A DNA stretch of 64,000 nucleotides, from positions 30,137 to 94,136 of the forward strand of contig CANPXB010000002.1 of assembly GCA_947585595.1 (NCBI GenBank), given 5' to 3'. This document shows positions 18,751-27,179 of this stretch, in pieces. Position 1 is the first letter of the stretch. Each line of letters opens with the position of its first letter. Below the pieces are notes generated by a model. It saw only the letters and a program-made list of their open reading frames with translations. It was not told where the DNA came from and did not search any database. The DNA is from an uncultured Bacilli bacterium. Lineage in GTDB: Bacteria; Bacillota_I; Bacilli_A; RF39; UBA660. The translations under genes and the position numbers were made by a program.

Positions 18751-18820
18751 GGGGTCAAAGAAGTAAATTTATATTTACTTTTTTGTTGTATGAAGGTTTT
18801 CAAAAAAATAAAGAAGAATA

Positions 18821-18850
18821 TTGACGAACACTAGTTCGTTATTGTATAAT
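18821..18850 (+). promoter_or_regulatory. Promoter with perfect LexA-type (SOS) operator in its spacer
   Basis: TTGACG and TATAAT are 18 bases apart. Between and overlapping the -35 box lies ACGAAC-ACTA-GTTCGT (18824-18839), a perfect palindrome containing CGAAC-N4-GTTCG, the Gram-positive LexA/DinR box. Repressor bound there would block polymerase, so the transcript should be induced by DNA damage. Confidence 0.8.
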
Positions 18851-18856
18851 TATCTT

Positions 18857-19030
18857 ACAGGGAAGATGGTTATGATTATAAGTTGTATATAAGTTGTATA
18901 AAAAATAGTGTACGGTGGCGACCATCGGAATTTAGGCTTGTGGAGGAGGAAACTCCAGCGAAGCAAGAAAAAGAAACCGCGAGATTTCTTAATGTAAAAT
19001 AATCATTTTAGTTATTTATTTTACTTTTGT
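18857..19030 (+). ncRNA. Putative SOS-controlled structured RNA, family unknown
   Basis: From the LexA-box promoter a transcript of about 170 nt would run to an AT-rich terminator (GTAAAATAA at 18994-19002 pairs with TTATTTTAC at 19016-19024, then TTTT). The stretch 18908-18990 is about half G/C in a window otherwise near a quarter. Possible stems are CTTG/CAAG enclosing GGAG/CTCC (18936-18966) and AAGAAA/TTTCTT (18971-18990). A 13-base direct repeat (TATAAGTTGTATA, overlapping copies 11 apart) precedes it. I do not recognise RNase P, SRP, 6S, tmRNA or a known riboswitch. A 29-codon GTG frame crosses the region, so a small protein is the alternative. Confidence 0.5.
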
Positions 19031-19103
19031 TCTTGTAAATATAAAGATATATTAAATAAGATAATAAAATTATTATGTTATAATTTACATAGTAGGTGGT
19101 TAA

Positions 19104-20204
19104 ATGAGTACAAAGAAAAAAGAAAAAGCCCTAGATAATAAATGTCCTAGTTGTAAAGCCCCTATCTTTTTTAACCCTAGTCTTGGTAAATGGAAATGTG
19201 AGTATTGTGATAGTGAATTTACTTTAGAAGAAATTCAAGCTAAAACTAACGCTGGTAAATTAGAAAATAATGAAGCACCAGAAAAAGAAGTTCAACCTGT
19301 TGAAGAAGATAATACTAATTATGTTTCTTATCGTTGTGAAAACTGTGGTGCTGAAATAATTACTGATGAAGAAACAGCTGCTACATTCTGTTTATATTGT
19401 GGTAATACAGCTATTTTAAAAAATAAATTATCAGGTAAGTTTGCTCCTAATTATGTTATTCCTTTTAAAGTACCAAAGGAAAAAGCAATTGAAGCATTCA
19501 AAGGTTTATCTAAAGGACGTCCTTTTGTTCCTAAAGATTTTAATAACGAAAATAATATTGAAAAAATTAAAGGTTTATATGTTCCATTTTGGTTATTTGA
19601 TGTTGATGTTGAAGGCTCATTAGATTGTGATGCTACATCAATTAGCACATGGACTTCAGGTGATTATCAATATACTAAAAAAGATATATATAAAATATTC
19701 CGTACTGGTAATATGAAATTTAACAATATTCCCGCTGATGGTTCAACTAGATTTGATGACAAAATTATGAATTCGATAGAACCATTTAATTTTAAAGAAC
19801 TAGTTCCATATAACCATGCTTATTTAGCTGGCTTTTATGCTGAAAAATATGATACTGAAGCTGATCAAGTTTCAAACATAGCTATGGATAGAGCTAAAGA
19901 AACAGCTAAAGATACTATGTATAACGATAGTTTAGCTTATAGTACTAAAATAATTACTAATAACACTTTAGTTCCAGCTATCAGTGAAAAAAAATATGTT
20001 TTACTACCTGTCTGGATGGTTAATGTTAAATATAAAGATAAATATTATATCTTTGCTATGAATGGTCAAACTGGTGAATTCATTGGTAATATACCATTAG
20101 ACACAAATAAAGTAATTCTTTGGACTATTTTAATTTTTGTTGGTGTATTTGCTTTAGTTATCTTAATAAGTTTTATCTTTCATATCGTGGGAGGTATAGC
20201 ATGA
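19104..20204 (+). CDS. Double zinc-ribbon membrane protein
   Basis: This 366-residue protein has two N-terminal zinc ribbons: CPSCKAP/CEYCDSEF (residues about 13-38) and CENCGAE/CLYCGNT (about 77-102). A long soluble middle domain follows, then one C-terminal membrane helix (about 337-360). Related proteins are annotated as TFIIB-type zinc ribbon-containing; their role is unknown. It overlaps by four bases with the TPM-domain gene that follows, a pair that recurs in Bacillota and suggests a shared membrane function. A weak AT-rich promoter may lie just before it; otherwise it depends on read-through from the upstream SOS-type promoter. Confidence 0.7.
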   Translation: MSTKKKEKALDNKCPSCKAPIFFNPSLGKWKCEYCDSEFTLEEIQAKTNAGKLENNEAPEKEVQPVEEDNTNYVSYRCENCGAEIITDEETAATFCLYCGNTAILKNKLSGKFAPNYVIPFKVPKEKAIEAFKGLSKGRPFVPKDFNNENNIEKIKGLYVPFWLFDVDVEGSLDCDATSISTWTSGDYQYTKKDIYKIFRTGNMKFNNIPADGSTRFDDKIMNSIEPFNFKELVPYNHAYLAGFYAEKYDTEADQVSNIAMDRAKETAKDTMYNDSLAYSTKIITNNTLVPAISEKKYVLLPVWMVNVKYKDKYYIFAMNGQTGEFIGNIPLDTNKVILWTILIFVGVFALVILISFIFHIVGGIA

Positions 20205-21127
20205 AAAAAATAATTTTTACTATTTTATTATTCTTAATTAGTTTTAATATCTGTTATGCATCTACTAATACCTATGAAAGAACAGAAGATAATCTTCGTG
20301 TTAATAAAAAATGGGATATTAACTATAAAAATATTAATGATGTCTTAGAAACTCCAAGTGTAGATGCCTCAGAAAAAGTTTATGACTTTGCTAACATATT
20401 AACTGACGAAGAAGAAAAAGAGCTAAAAAAACTAAGCGATGAATTTATCGCTGAAACTGGCTTTGATTTAGTTTTCGTCTTTGATAGTTTTTCATATTCT
20501 AAAGATAATCAAAACGAAGACTATGCTGCTAATTTTTATGATTACAATGACTTTGGTATTGATGATGAAAAATATAGTGGTATCTTATTCCTTATAAATG
20601 AATATCCCAATCAAAGATATTATAATATGTATACATTTGGTAATGCTCAATTATATTATCAATCTGCCAGAACCGAACCAATTTTAGATGACGTTTATTA
20701 TAATCTTTATAATAAAAATTATATGGATGGTTTAAAAACATTTATCGAAGATTGTTATGATTATTATGAAGAAGGCATTCAACCAGATTTAAAAGATTAC
20801 TACATCGATGATATGGGATACCTTCAAAAGCATTACAAACCACCAATTCTTATTGGTTTATTAGTTTCTCTAATTGTTACAGCAATTACCATAGGTATCT
20901 TAGTTAAGAAAAACTTTATGATTGCTCAAGAAACGAAAGCTCTTGAATACTTAGATCAAAATAGTATTCACTATACTAGAAAGTTAGATCAATTTATTAC
21001 ATCCCACACTACATCACATTATATTTCATCAAGTAGTGGTGGCGGTTACTCTGGTGGTGGAAGTTATCATAGTAGTAGTGGTTCATCTGGTGGTGGACAC
21101 TCATCAGGTGGCGGAAGACACATGTAA
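20201..21127 (+). CDS. TPM-domain (Psb32/MOLO1) membrane protein
   Basis: The product of 308 residues has a signal peptide (MKKIIFTILLFLISFNICYA). An extracytoplasmic TPM domain of about 150 residues begins near VYDFANILTDEEEKEL. One membrane helix (about 222-243) and a short cytoplasmic part lead to a Gly/Ser-rich tail with GGGYSGGGSYHSSSG. This layout is typical of the YgcG/TPM family, whose members are linked to membrane protein quality control. The start is the ATG at 20201 after GGGAGGT, not the upstream in-frame ATG at 20120, because the signal peptide begins there. Confidence 0.8.
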   Translation: MKKIIFTILLFLISFNICYASTNTYERTEDNLRVNKKWDINYKNINDVLETPSVDASEKVYDFANILTDEEEKELKKLSDEFIAETGFDLVFVFDSFSYSKDNQNEDYAANFYDYNDFGIDDEKYSGILFLINEYPNQRYYNMYTFGNAQLYYQSARTEPILDDVYYNLYNKNYMDGLKTFIEDCYDYYEEGIQPDLKDYYIDDMGYLQKHYKPPILIGLLVSLIVTAITIGILVKKNFMIAQETKALEYLDQNSIHYTRKLDQFITSHTTSHYISSSSGGGYSGGGSYHSSSGSSGGGHSSGGGRHM

Positions 21128-21150
21128 AAAGTTCTCAAACGAGAACTTTT
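21127..21150. terminator. Bidirectional terminator
   Basis: AAAAGTTCTC-AAAC-GAGAACTTTT separates the convergent TPM-domain and signal-peptidase genes, with T-rich tails on both strands. Confidence 0.85.
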
Positions 21151-22459
21151 ATTTTTTTTCAATAACAATTAATTTCTTTTTAGGTTTAGGTCTATTGTTT
21201 GGTCTATTGCGACTAACCCTTTTAACGTTATTAGGATTTAAATTTAAATTACGATTACGATTTCTATTGTTATTATTACTACGATTAGGTCTTCTAACCT
21301 TTTTAACATTACGTGGATTTAAATTTAAAGACTTATTATTTTCATTATTCCTTGGTTCTATAACAGGTTTACCAATATCAACACTATGTGGTCTTTCAAT
21401 AATACTACGATCATTTTCTAATGGAATAATATCTTCTAACTCGTTATTATCAGCTTCTTCTTCAAAATCAAGATCAATAATACGATTATCATGTCCATGA
21501 TCATTAACACCAAATCTCTTCTTTTTCGCATCTTCCATATTAGTAACTTTAATACGTCCACCAGTTAAATAATTTTCTTCTACCGGTTCTTCTTTTTCTT
21601 CTTCAGGTAATTCTCTAGACATTCTATCTAAAACATTACCTAATTGACTAATACGATCATCATATTCTTTAATTTTAGTTGTTAAAGGATCTGTATCTAA
21701 TACTTCAACAGCATCCTCTTTATACTTAGCAATCTCTTCTCTAGTTGTTGGTAATGGTACTGGATTCATATTAGCATTTTTAATTCTTAATTCTTCTCTA
21801 ATTTTTTCTTTACGAGCATTTTCATATTCTTCTTGTTCTTTAGCTAACTCTTCTTGTTCTGTATCATTAACTACTTCTCTAACTTTACTCTTTATCCCAA
21901 ATAAATTAATTAACTTATATATTTCTAATAAAGTATAAATAGATACTGGAATAAGTAATAAGAATAACCAACCTTTTTGATTAGCAATTAAGAATTGAAT
22001 TCTTCCTAAGTATGGAATAATTACTATTTCTTTACCTATTACTTGATCAAATGAAACATATAAACGATCAGGTTCACTATTATTATCACCTTGTGTACGA
22101 TACTCATAACCACCATCAGGAGTTCTCGTTACTTCTGTAACACGGTGCGTTATGGTCATACCTTCTGATGTTGAAGCTTTAGATATATAAGTAATAATAT
22201 CTCCTACTTTAATATTAGCTGGATTATCTTCTCTAATATTAATAACAACATCATATACTTTAATTGTTGGTGTCATACTAGGACTTACTATTGTATATAT
22301 TGAAAACTTAGGTTTATAGTCTTCATTATCAGCATTCATTTGTGAAGAAATAATATAATAAAGTAAAAATAAAGCAATTAAGCATATAAAAGCAACTACT
22401 ACGTAATATAGTATTTTACCTACAACATATAATATACTTTTAGGTTTATTATTCTCCAT
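21149..22459 (-). CDS. SipW-like (S26B) signal peptidase with long basic tail
   Basis: This 436-residue protein has an N-terminal membrane helix and an S26 catalytic domain with VSPSMTPTIKVYDVV (Ser72) and MTITHRV. The latter supplies the histidine that replaces the usual lysine in ER-type/SipW enzymes. A second membrane helix (about 167-190) and a charged cytoplasmic tail of about 240 residues follow. The tail ends in two copies of an LNLNPxNVKxVxR motif rich in Asn and Arg. SipW processes biofilm proteins such as TasA. It is last in an operon after two probable substrates, so a dedicated export role is likely. The tail is far longer than usual. Confidence 0.82.
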   Translation of the reverse strand: MENNKPKSILYVVGKILYYVVVAFICLIALFLLYYIISSQMNADNEDYKPKFSIYTIVSPSMTPTIKVYDVVINIREDNPANIKVGDIITYISKASTSEGMTITHRVTEVTRTPDGGYEYRTQGDNNSEPDRLYVSFDQVIGKEIVIIPYLGRIQFLIANQKGWLFLLLIPVSIYTLLEIYKLINLFGIKSKVREVVNDTEQEELAKEQEEYENARKEKIREELRIKNANMNPVPLPTTREEIAKYKEDAVEVLDTDPLTTKIKEYDDRISQLGNVLDRMSRELPEEEKEEPVEENYLTGGRIKVTNMEDAKKKRFGVNDHGHDNRIIDLDFEEEADNNELEDIIPLENDRSIIERPHSVDIGKPVIEPRNNENNKSLNLNPRNVKKVRRPNRSNNNNRNRNRNLNLNPNNVKRVSRNRPNNRPKPKKKLIVIEKK

Positions 22460-22469
22460 AGCCAGCCTC

Positions 22470-23087
22470 TTATTGTTCTAATAAATTTGATTTATTATCC
22501 ATTTGTTCTACTATAATTGATGCATGATAATAATTATTATTTTCTCCTTCAAATGTTGTTCCTTGAAAAACTACATCAATTGTATATGTTCTAGTCTCTT
22601 TAGGTTCTATCTTAATATTATCTAATATAACTTTATCAGTTAATGGTAATTGCTTAGTACTACTAGTCTCCCCATTACTATTAATTGTATAGAATAAATT
22701 ATTAGTCGATAGTAATGATGTCTTAATTGAAGCAATCTTAATATTATAAGTAACTGCTGTATCCCCATCATTAGTTATTTCAATAGTCTTTGGGGTTCCC
22801 AGTCTATAACCAGTTACAATATTATCTAATACTAAACTAGAAGATCCATTATATACTGTCGATAAAGTTTGATAATAAGTCTTTTCATCTTTAACATCTT
22901 CTTGAATATCCGAACTCCTTTTATAAGCCATAAAAGAAAAGACAGCATTAACAATAACTGCTAGTAATGTAACAGTTATAACTACTAAAATAGCTAAGAA
23001 TCTTCTTTGTTCACTACGTTCTTGTGCTTGAATAAGAATGGTATACTGATTCTCTAAATCTGATTTAAAATTATCATTTTTCTCCAT
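22470..23087 (-). CDS. TasA/CalY-like exported protein, probable SipW substrate
   Basis: The product of about 205 residues has a cytoplasmic N-terminus of about 35 residues and a long hydrophobic segment (AILVVITVTLLAVIVNAVFSFMA). A beta-rich domain with GTPKTIEITNDGDTAVTYNIKIA follows. That ITNDGDTAVTY pattern is typical of the TasA/camelysin-like fold, where chains add to each other in fibres. The long N-terminus before the hydrophobic part differs from classical signal peptides. It sits 10 bases upstream of the signal peptidase and downstream of a related gene. Fibre formation is inference. Confidence 0.6.
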   Translation of the reverse strand: MEKNDNFKSDLENQYTILIQAQERSEQRRFLAILVVITVTLLAVIVNAVFSFMAYKRSSDIQEDVKDEKTYYQTLSTVYNGSSSLVLDNIVTGYRLGTPKTIEITNDGDTAVTYNIKIASIKTSLLSTNNLFYTINSNGETSSTKQLPLTDKVILDNIKIEPKETRTYTIDVVFQGTTFEGENNNYYHASIIVEQMDNKSNLLEQ

Positions 23088-23103
23088 TCTTATCACTTCC
23101 TTT

Positions 23104-23643
23104 TTATTCTTTTATAATAACCTTATATGTACCTGTAAAAGTCTTATTTAAATTATAAGATTGATCTTGACCAGTATTTATAAAATTAATTTTTATCGTA
23201 CATTCATTAGTTTTATTTGTTTCTAACTCTAAGTTATCTAAAATAACTTCATTATTTAAAGGCATTTGTTTATTTTCAACTTTTTCACCATTACTACAAT
23301 TAACTGAATAATTAAACTCTTCTGGCATACCATTACCACTATTCCAATTACTTGAAATATTCTGCCATTCAATTATATATTTAATTGTATTTGAATTATT
23401 ATTTGTAATACTAAATTTTTGTTCTAAATTATAACCAGGGTTTAGGGAATTTAATCTTAAATTATTATTGGCTTCATAAACTATTGAAGTACTTTTATAT
23501 ATATTTTTATTAGCTAAAACTTTATTACTATTAGCTTCAGTTCTTATTTCATCATTCATAAATATTATACTACTACCTATGACTGACGAGATAAAAGTAA
23601 GCACGGAAAAAACACATATTAGTATCGTCCACTTCTTGTCCAT
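23104..23643 (-). CDS. TasA/CalY-like exported protein
   Basis: This 179-residue protein starts with a signal-like hydrophobic stretch (WTILICVFSVLTFISSVIGSSIIFM). It continues with a domain containing LNPGYNLEQKFSITNNNSNTIKYIIEW, close in pattern to the next gene's product and to TasA-like proteins. Two cysteines near residues 136 and 168 could pair. It is the first gene of the three-gene operon that ends with the SipW-like peptidase. The start at ATG 23643 follows GGGTGATT closely. Exact family membership needs profile comparison. Confidence 0.58.
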   Translation of the reverse strand: MDKKWTILICVFSVLTFISSVIGSSIIFMNDEIRTEANSNKVLANKNIYKSTSIVYEANNNLRLNSLNPGYNLEQKFSITNNNSNTIKYIIEWQNISSNWNSGNGMPEEFNYSVNCSNGEKVENKQMPLNNEVILDNLELETNKTNECTIKINFINTGQDQSYNLNKTFTGTYKVIIKE

Positions 23644-23756
23644 TTCCAATCACCCTTTATTATATATAATAATAGCAAAATAATCATTCTTTATCAAGAT
23701 TATATTTGTATAGCAAAGCTCTAAAACTATGATATAATGATTACTGAGGTGCTAAG

Positions 23757-24701
23757 ATGAAATTAAGTATTATAATACCTTGTAAGAACGAAGAGGGTAA
23801 TGTTAATAACCTATATGAAGCCATTTCTAAAGTTCTTGGTAAGAAAAAATATGAACTTATTTTTATAGATGATGGTTCAACTGATAAAACATTAGTTGAA
23901 CTAAAAAAATTATACGAAAAAGATATGCAACATATGAAAGTCCTATCCTTTAGTCGTAACTTTATGAAAGAAGCTGCTATCTTAGCAGGTTTAGAAGCTA
24001 GTAGTGGTGAATATACCTGTATTATAGATGGTGACTTACAACAAAATCCTAAGTATTTAATCGATATGATGGAATTTTTAGATGACAATAGTGATTATGA
24101 TGAAGTAGCTATGGTTATGAACAAAAGAACTACTGAATCAAAATTCATGTCATTCTGTAAAAACATGTTTTATAAAACTATGAACAATCTATGTGAAATC
24201 AACTTAGAAAATGCTGCTTCTGATTTTAGAATGTTTCGTAGTAATGTTAAAAATGCTTTAATTAGTTTAAGTGAAAAAAATAGATTTTCGAAAGGTTTAT
24301 TTAGTTGGGTTGGTTTTAATATTAAATACATGCCATATGAAGTAGAACCTAGAGAATCTGGTAAATCATCATTTGGTTTTAAAGCTTCTCTACGCTATGC
24401 TATAAGTGGAATAATAGCTTTTTCAGAAAAGCCATTAAAACTAGGTATTTCCTTAGGATGTCTATCTATTCTCGCTAGTTTTATCTATTTAATTATATTA
24501 TTAATTCAAATCCTTGGTTTTGGTTTTGAAGCAACTGCTATTCATGCTTTAATAATAATTACCTTATTCTTATTTGGTCTTAACTTTATTCTTTTAGGAA
24601 TTATTGGTAAATACCTAGGTACTATAAATATTGAAGTAAGAAAAAGACCTACATATATTATTAAAGAAAAACTTGGTTTTGATAATGAAACAATACTTTA
24701 A
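23757..24701 (+). CDS. Bactoprenol-type glycosyltransferase, GtrB-like
   Basis: This 314-residue family 2 glycosyltransferase starts with LSIIIPCKNEEGNV and has IDDGSTDKT and DGDLQQNP for nucleotide-sugar and metal binding. Two C-terminal membrane helices (about 226-250 and 262-285) are typical of GtrB/DPM1-like enzymes that load a sugar on undecaprenyl phosphate. No flippase or acceptor transferase is adjacent, so the glycan it serves is unknown. It is alone in its transcription unit, with a strong GAGGTG site and its own terminator. Confidence 0.85.
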   Translation: MKLSIIIPCKNEEGNVNNLYEAISKVLGKKKYELIFIDDGSTDKTLVELKKLYEKDMQHMKVLSFSRNFMKEAAILAGLEASSGEYTCIIDGDLQQNPKYLIDMMEFLDDNSDYDEVAMVMNKRTTESKFMSFCKNMFYKTMNNLCEINLENAASDFRMFRSNVKNALISLSEKNRFSKGLFSWVGFNIKYMPYEVEPRESGKSSFGFKASLRYAISGIIAFSEKPLKLGISLGCLSILASFIYLIILLIQILGFGFEATAIHALIIITLFLFGLNFILLGIIGKYLGTINIEVRKRPTYIIKEKLGFDNETIL

Positions 24702-24716
24702 GTATTGTTTTTTTTA
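24689..24716 (+). terminator. Terminator after the glycosyltransferase
   Basis: AACAATACT and AGTATTGTT pair around the stop codon and are followed by eight or more T. Confidence 0.85.
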
Positions 24717-24838
24717 AAAGTAAATAAATATGTCTAATACCCTAAGATTCCTTGCATAAAAGCCATAGTAATAATATAATAATCTTAATAGTAGAGAATT
24801 ACTATCTTAGTTAAAATTTATTAAATGGAGGTATTAAA

Positions 24839-25960
24839 ATGGGTTTAATTAAAGCTTTAACTAGCTCAACATCTACGGCCATTGGTGATCAGTTTAAAGA
24901 GTACGTCACATGTCCTAGTGTTGATAAAAATGTAATGATTGTGAGAGGAATAGTTAACCATGGTGAAGGAAATAAAAATCCTTCTGAAGGAGTTATTACT
25001 AATGGTAGTAAAATAGTTGTTCCTGAAGGTTATGCTATGATGTTAATCGACAATGGTAAAGTTGTTGAATTCTCATCAGAACCTGGTGAATATACTTATG
25101 ACAATAGTAGTGAACCAAGTGTTTTCTATGGCGGATTAGGAAAAGGTATTTTAGATACTTTAAAAACTATTGGATCAAGGATTACTTATGGTGGCCAAAC
25201 AGCTAGGGATCAAAGAGTTTACTATGTTAGTTTACTTAATGTTCTAGGTAATAAATTTGGTTCTCCACAACCTAAAAAAATTACTGATGAAAAATATGGT
25301 ATTATTGAAGTAACATTCTTTGGTGAATATGCTTATAAAGTAGATGACCCAGTAACATTAGTTGGTAATGTAATTGGTGCTAATGCTAAAGATCAAGTTA
25401 CTTTTGATGAAGTAATGGGTTCACAATTAAAAAATGAATTCGTTGAACAAATAACTAAAGCTATTACTGAAGTTATGAGACTTAAAAAAGTTTCTTTCGG
25501 TGATATGGGTATGTATGGTAGTGATATTTCAGATAAGATGAATGAAATATTAAGCCCTACATGGAAAGAAAAATATGGTATTATCGTAACTGATGTTGCT
25601 ATGGGTGACATTAATGTTACTGATGAATCAATGGCCAGAATTAATAAAATTGATGATGCTACAATCTTCTCAGATGCTAAATTACAATCTGGTTTAATGG
25701 CCAATGCTTCTGCTGAAGCTTTAAAAGCTGCTGCTAGCAATGAAAATGGTGCAATGATGGGATTCGCTGGATTAAATATGGCTAATAATGCTGGTGCTGG
25801 TATGATGGGTGTTGCTAATCAAAATGCGCAAGCTCAAGCTGCTCAAAATCCTGCTCCTGCTCCTGCAGCTGGTGGTGCAGTACCAAACTTCTGTCCTAAC
25901 TGTGGAACAGCAACTAATGGTGCAAATTTCTGCCCTAATTGTGGACAAAAACTAAATTAA
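24839..25960 (+). CDS. SPFH-domain protein with C-terminal zinc ribbon, YdjI-like
   Basis: This 373-residue protein resembles the YdjI/virion-core-like SPFH group. An N-terminal beta-rich part contains SEGVITNGSKIVVPEGYAMM, then a helical segment, an Ala/Asn/Gly-rich linker (about 285-345) and a zinc ribbon FCPNCG...FCPNCGQKL at the end. It lacks a membrane helix. The B. subtilis relative acts with membrane-stress proteins, but the partner genes seen there are not adjacent here. The gene has a strong GGAGGT site and an upstream stretch of about 110 bases without recognisable features other than AT-rich promoter-like sequence. Confidence 0.75.
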   Translation: MGLIKALTSSTSTAIGDQFKEYVTCPSVDKNVMIVRGIVNHGEGNKNPSEGVITNGSKIVVPEGYAMMLIDNGKVVEFSSEPGEYTYDNSSEPSVFYGGLGKGILDTLKTIGSRITYGGQTARDQRVYYVSLLNVLGNKFGSPQPKKITDEKYGIIEVTFFGEYAYKVDDPVTLVGNVIGANAKDQVTFDEVMGSQLKNEFVEQITKAITEVMRLKKVSFGDMGMYGSDISDKMNEILSPTWKEKYGIIVTDVAMGDINVTDESMARINKIDDATIFSDAKLQSGLMANASAEALKAAASNENGAMMGFAGLNMANNAGAGMMGVANQNAQAQAAQNPAPAPAAGGAVPNFCPNCGTATNGANFCPNCGQKLN

Positions 25961-25968
25961 AAAAAAAG

Positions 25969-25990
25969 ATCTACGTAAGTAGATTTTTTT
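25969..25990 (+). terminator. Terminator after the SPFH gene
   Basis: ATCTAC-GTAA-GTAGAT is followed by a T run. Confidence 0.8.
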
Positions 25991-26001
25991 AATGCCATAA
26001 A

Positions 26002-26220
26002 TTATTTTTTCTTTAATCGATTAAACTTTTCTTGTATTCTTTTTCTTCTTAATTCTTCTTCATTTAAATCTAATTCATAAACATCATTATTTAATTCTAA
26101 GATTGATCCTTCCTTAATACCATCTGGTAATAAAGCAATATCAACTTCCTTAATCTCATTATTCTCAATACCTTCTAAAACAACAACATTATCTTCAATA
26201 CGATCAACACTAAACTTCAT
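26002..26220 (-). CDS. DUF3006-like small protein
   Basis: This 72-residue protein begins KFSVDRIEDNVVVLEG and continues with a short beta-barrel-like pattern, then a charged tail. It matches the DUF3006 type, often encoded beside secreted metallo-beta-lactamase-fold hydrolases, as here (8 bases after the hydrolase gene). Function is unknown. The conserved pairing suggests a joint operon. Confidence 0.7.
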   Translation of the reverse strand: MKFSVDRIEDNVVVLEGIENNEIKEVDIALLPDGIKEGSILELNNDVYELDLNEEELRRKRIQEKFNRLKKK

Positions 26221-26228
26221 TATTTCAC

Positions 26229-27122
26229 CTATCCATTCGTATCAGTAGCAAAACTACTAACCTCTATTTTCTTACCATCACTATCTATCATAATCGTCCC
26301 AAGTTCACTAGTCATATAAATCTTTCTTGTATAATTCATTAATCTATTTAAAGTATCTTTACTAGGATGACCATAACTATTCTCTTTAGCTACTGATATA
26401 AATGCATACTTAGGTGTTACTTTATCTAAAAATTCCTTAGAACTACTATAAGCACTACCATGATGACCAACTTTTAATACATCAACATCAATATTCTTAT
26501 CTAATAATATCTTTTCTACTTTATTGGTAGCATCACCTGTAAATAAATAAGAATAATTACCAAATATCATCTTTAAAACAATTGAAGTATTATTTAAATC
26601 ACTATCATCAGTACCTGTATACATTACTTCAAACTCTGCTTCCCCTAAACTAAACTTATCTCCTATCTTAGGAACAGTAATCTCTAATCCTTTACTATCT
26701 AAAGCATCTAATACATCTTCAAAAGTTTTCGTTGTTGTCATAACCTCTGGTATATAAAAATTATCTATCGTAAAGTTATTTATAATATCATCTAATCCCC
26801 CAATATGATCTTCATGAGGATGAGTTCCTACAACATAATCAAATTCACTTATCCCTAACTCATTCTTTAAGTATTTAACTAATTTTGGTCCATCTTCATT
26901 ATTACCTGCATCTATTAACATATAATGATCTTGATTAGTTATTAAAATACTATCCGCTTGACCAACATCTAAAAAATAAACTTGTAAATTACTACTTACT
27001 ACATTCTTATTAGAATAAGCTTCTTCTTGATTACTATATAGTGAAAAGATATAACATATTACAGCTATAACAAATATAAAAGTAATAAATTTATTATTAT
27101 TTTTTCTTTTTCTTCTACTCAT
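26229..27122 (-). CDS. Exported ComEC-like metallo-beta-lactamase hydrolase
   Basis: This 297-residue protein has an N-terminal membrane anchor (about residues 11-27) and an MBL domain: FLDVGQADSILI, GTHPHEDHIGGL, LFTGDA and VLKVGHHGSAYS. These are the hallmark motifs of the soluble domain of ComEC/Rec2, without its channel. Such stand-alone proteins are thought to be extracellular nucleases or phosphodiesterases. The downstream DUF3006-like gene is its usual companion. The promoter probably lies in the loop of the hairpin just upstream. Confidence 0.8.
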   Translation of the reverse strand: MSRRKRKNNNKFITFIFVIAVICYIFSLYSNQEEAYSNKNVVSSNLQVYFLDVGQADSILITNQDHYMLIDAGNNEDGPKLVKYLKNELGISEFDYVVGTHPHEDHIGGLDDIINNFTIDNFYIPEVMTTTKTFEDVLDALDSKGLEITVPKIGDKFSLGEAEFEVMYTGTDDSDLNNTSIVLKMIFGNYSYLFTGDATNKVEKILLDKNIDVDVLKVGHHGSAYSSSKEFLDKVTPKYAFISVAKENSYGHPSKDTLNRLMNYTRKIYMTSELGTIMIDSDGKKIEVSSFATDTNG

Positions 27123-27126
27123 AATA

Positions 27127-27175
27127 AAACCTACTTTATATAAATATTATACCATGTATAATACTTAAGTAGGTT
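27127..27175 (-). promoter_or_regulatory. Terminator arms enclosing an extended -10 promoter
   Basis: AACCTACTT and AAGTAGGTT pair across about 30 bases and are followed by a T-rich tail on the minus strand, which would end the upstream gene. The loop holds TGGTATAAT on the minus strand (27146-27154), an extended -10 box correctly placed for the hydrolase gene. Confidence 0.55.
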
Positions 27176-27179
27176 ATAA

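Noticed and set aside
18857..19030. RNase P, SRP, 6S RNA or a known riboswitch in the SOS-controlled transcript
   Set aside because: The GGAGGAGGAAACTCC part superficially resembles the P4 region of RNase P, but the AAAGTCC core and the 3' conserved blocks are missing. No SRP tetraloop core or known aptamer motif was recognised.
21036..21500. Plus-strand ORF of 154 residues
   Set aside because: It runs antisense to the basic tail of the signal peptidase and across a terminator; composition is a mirror of the repeats.
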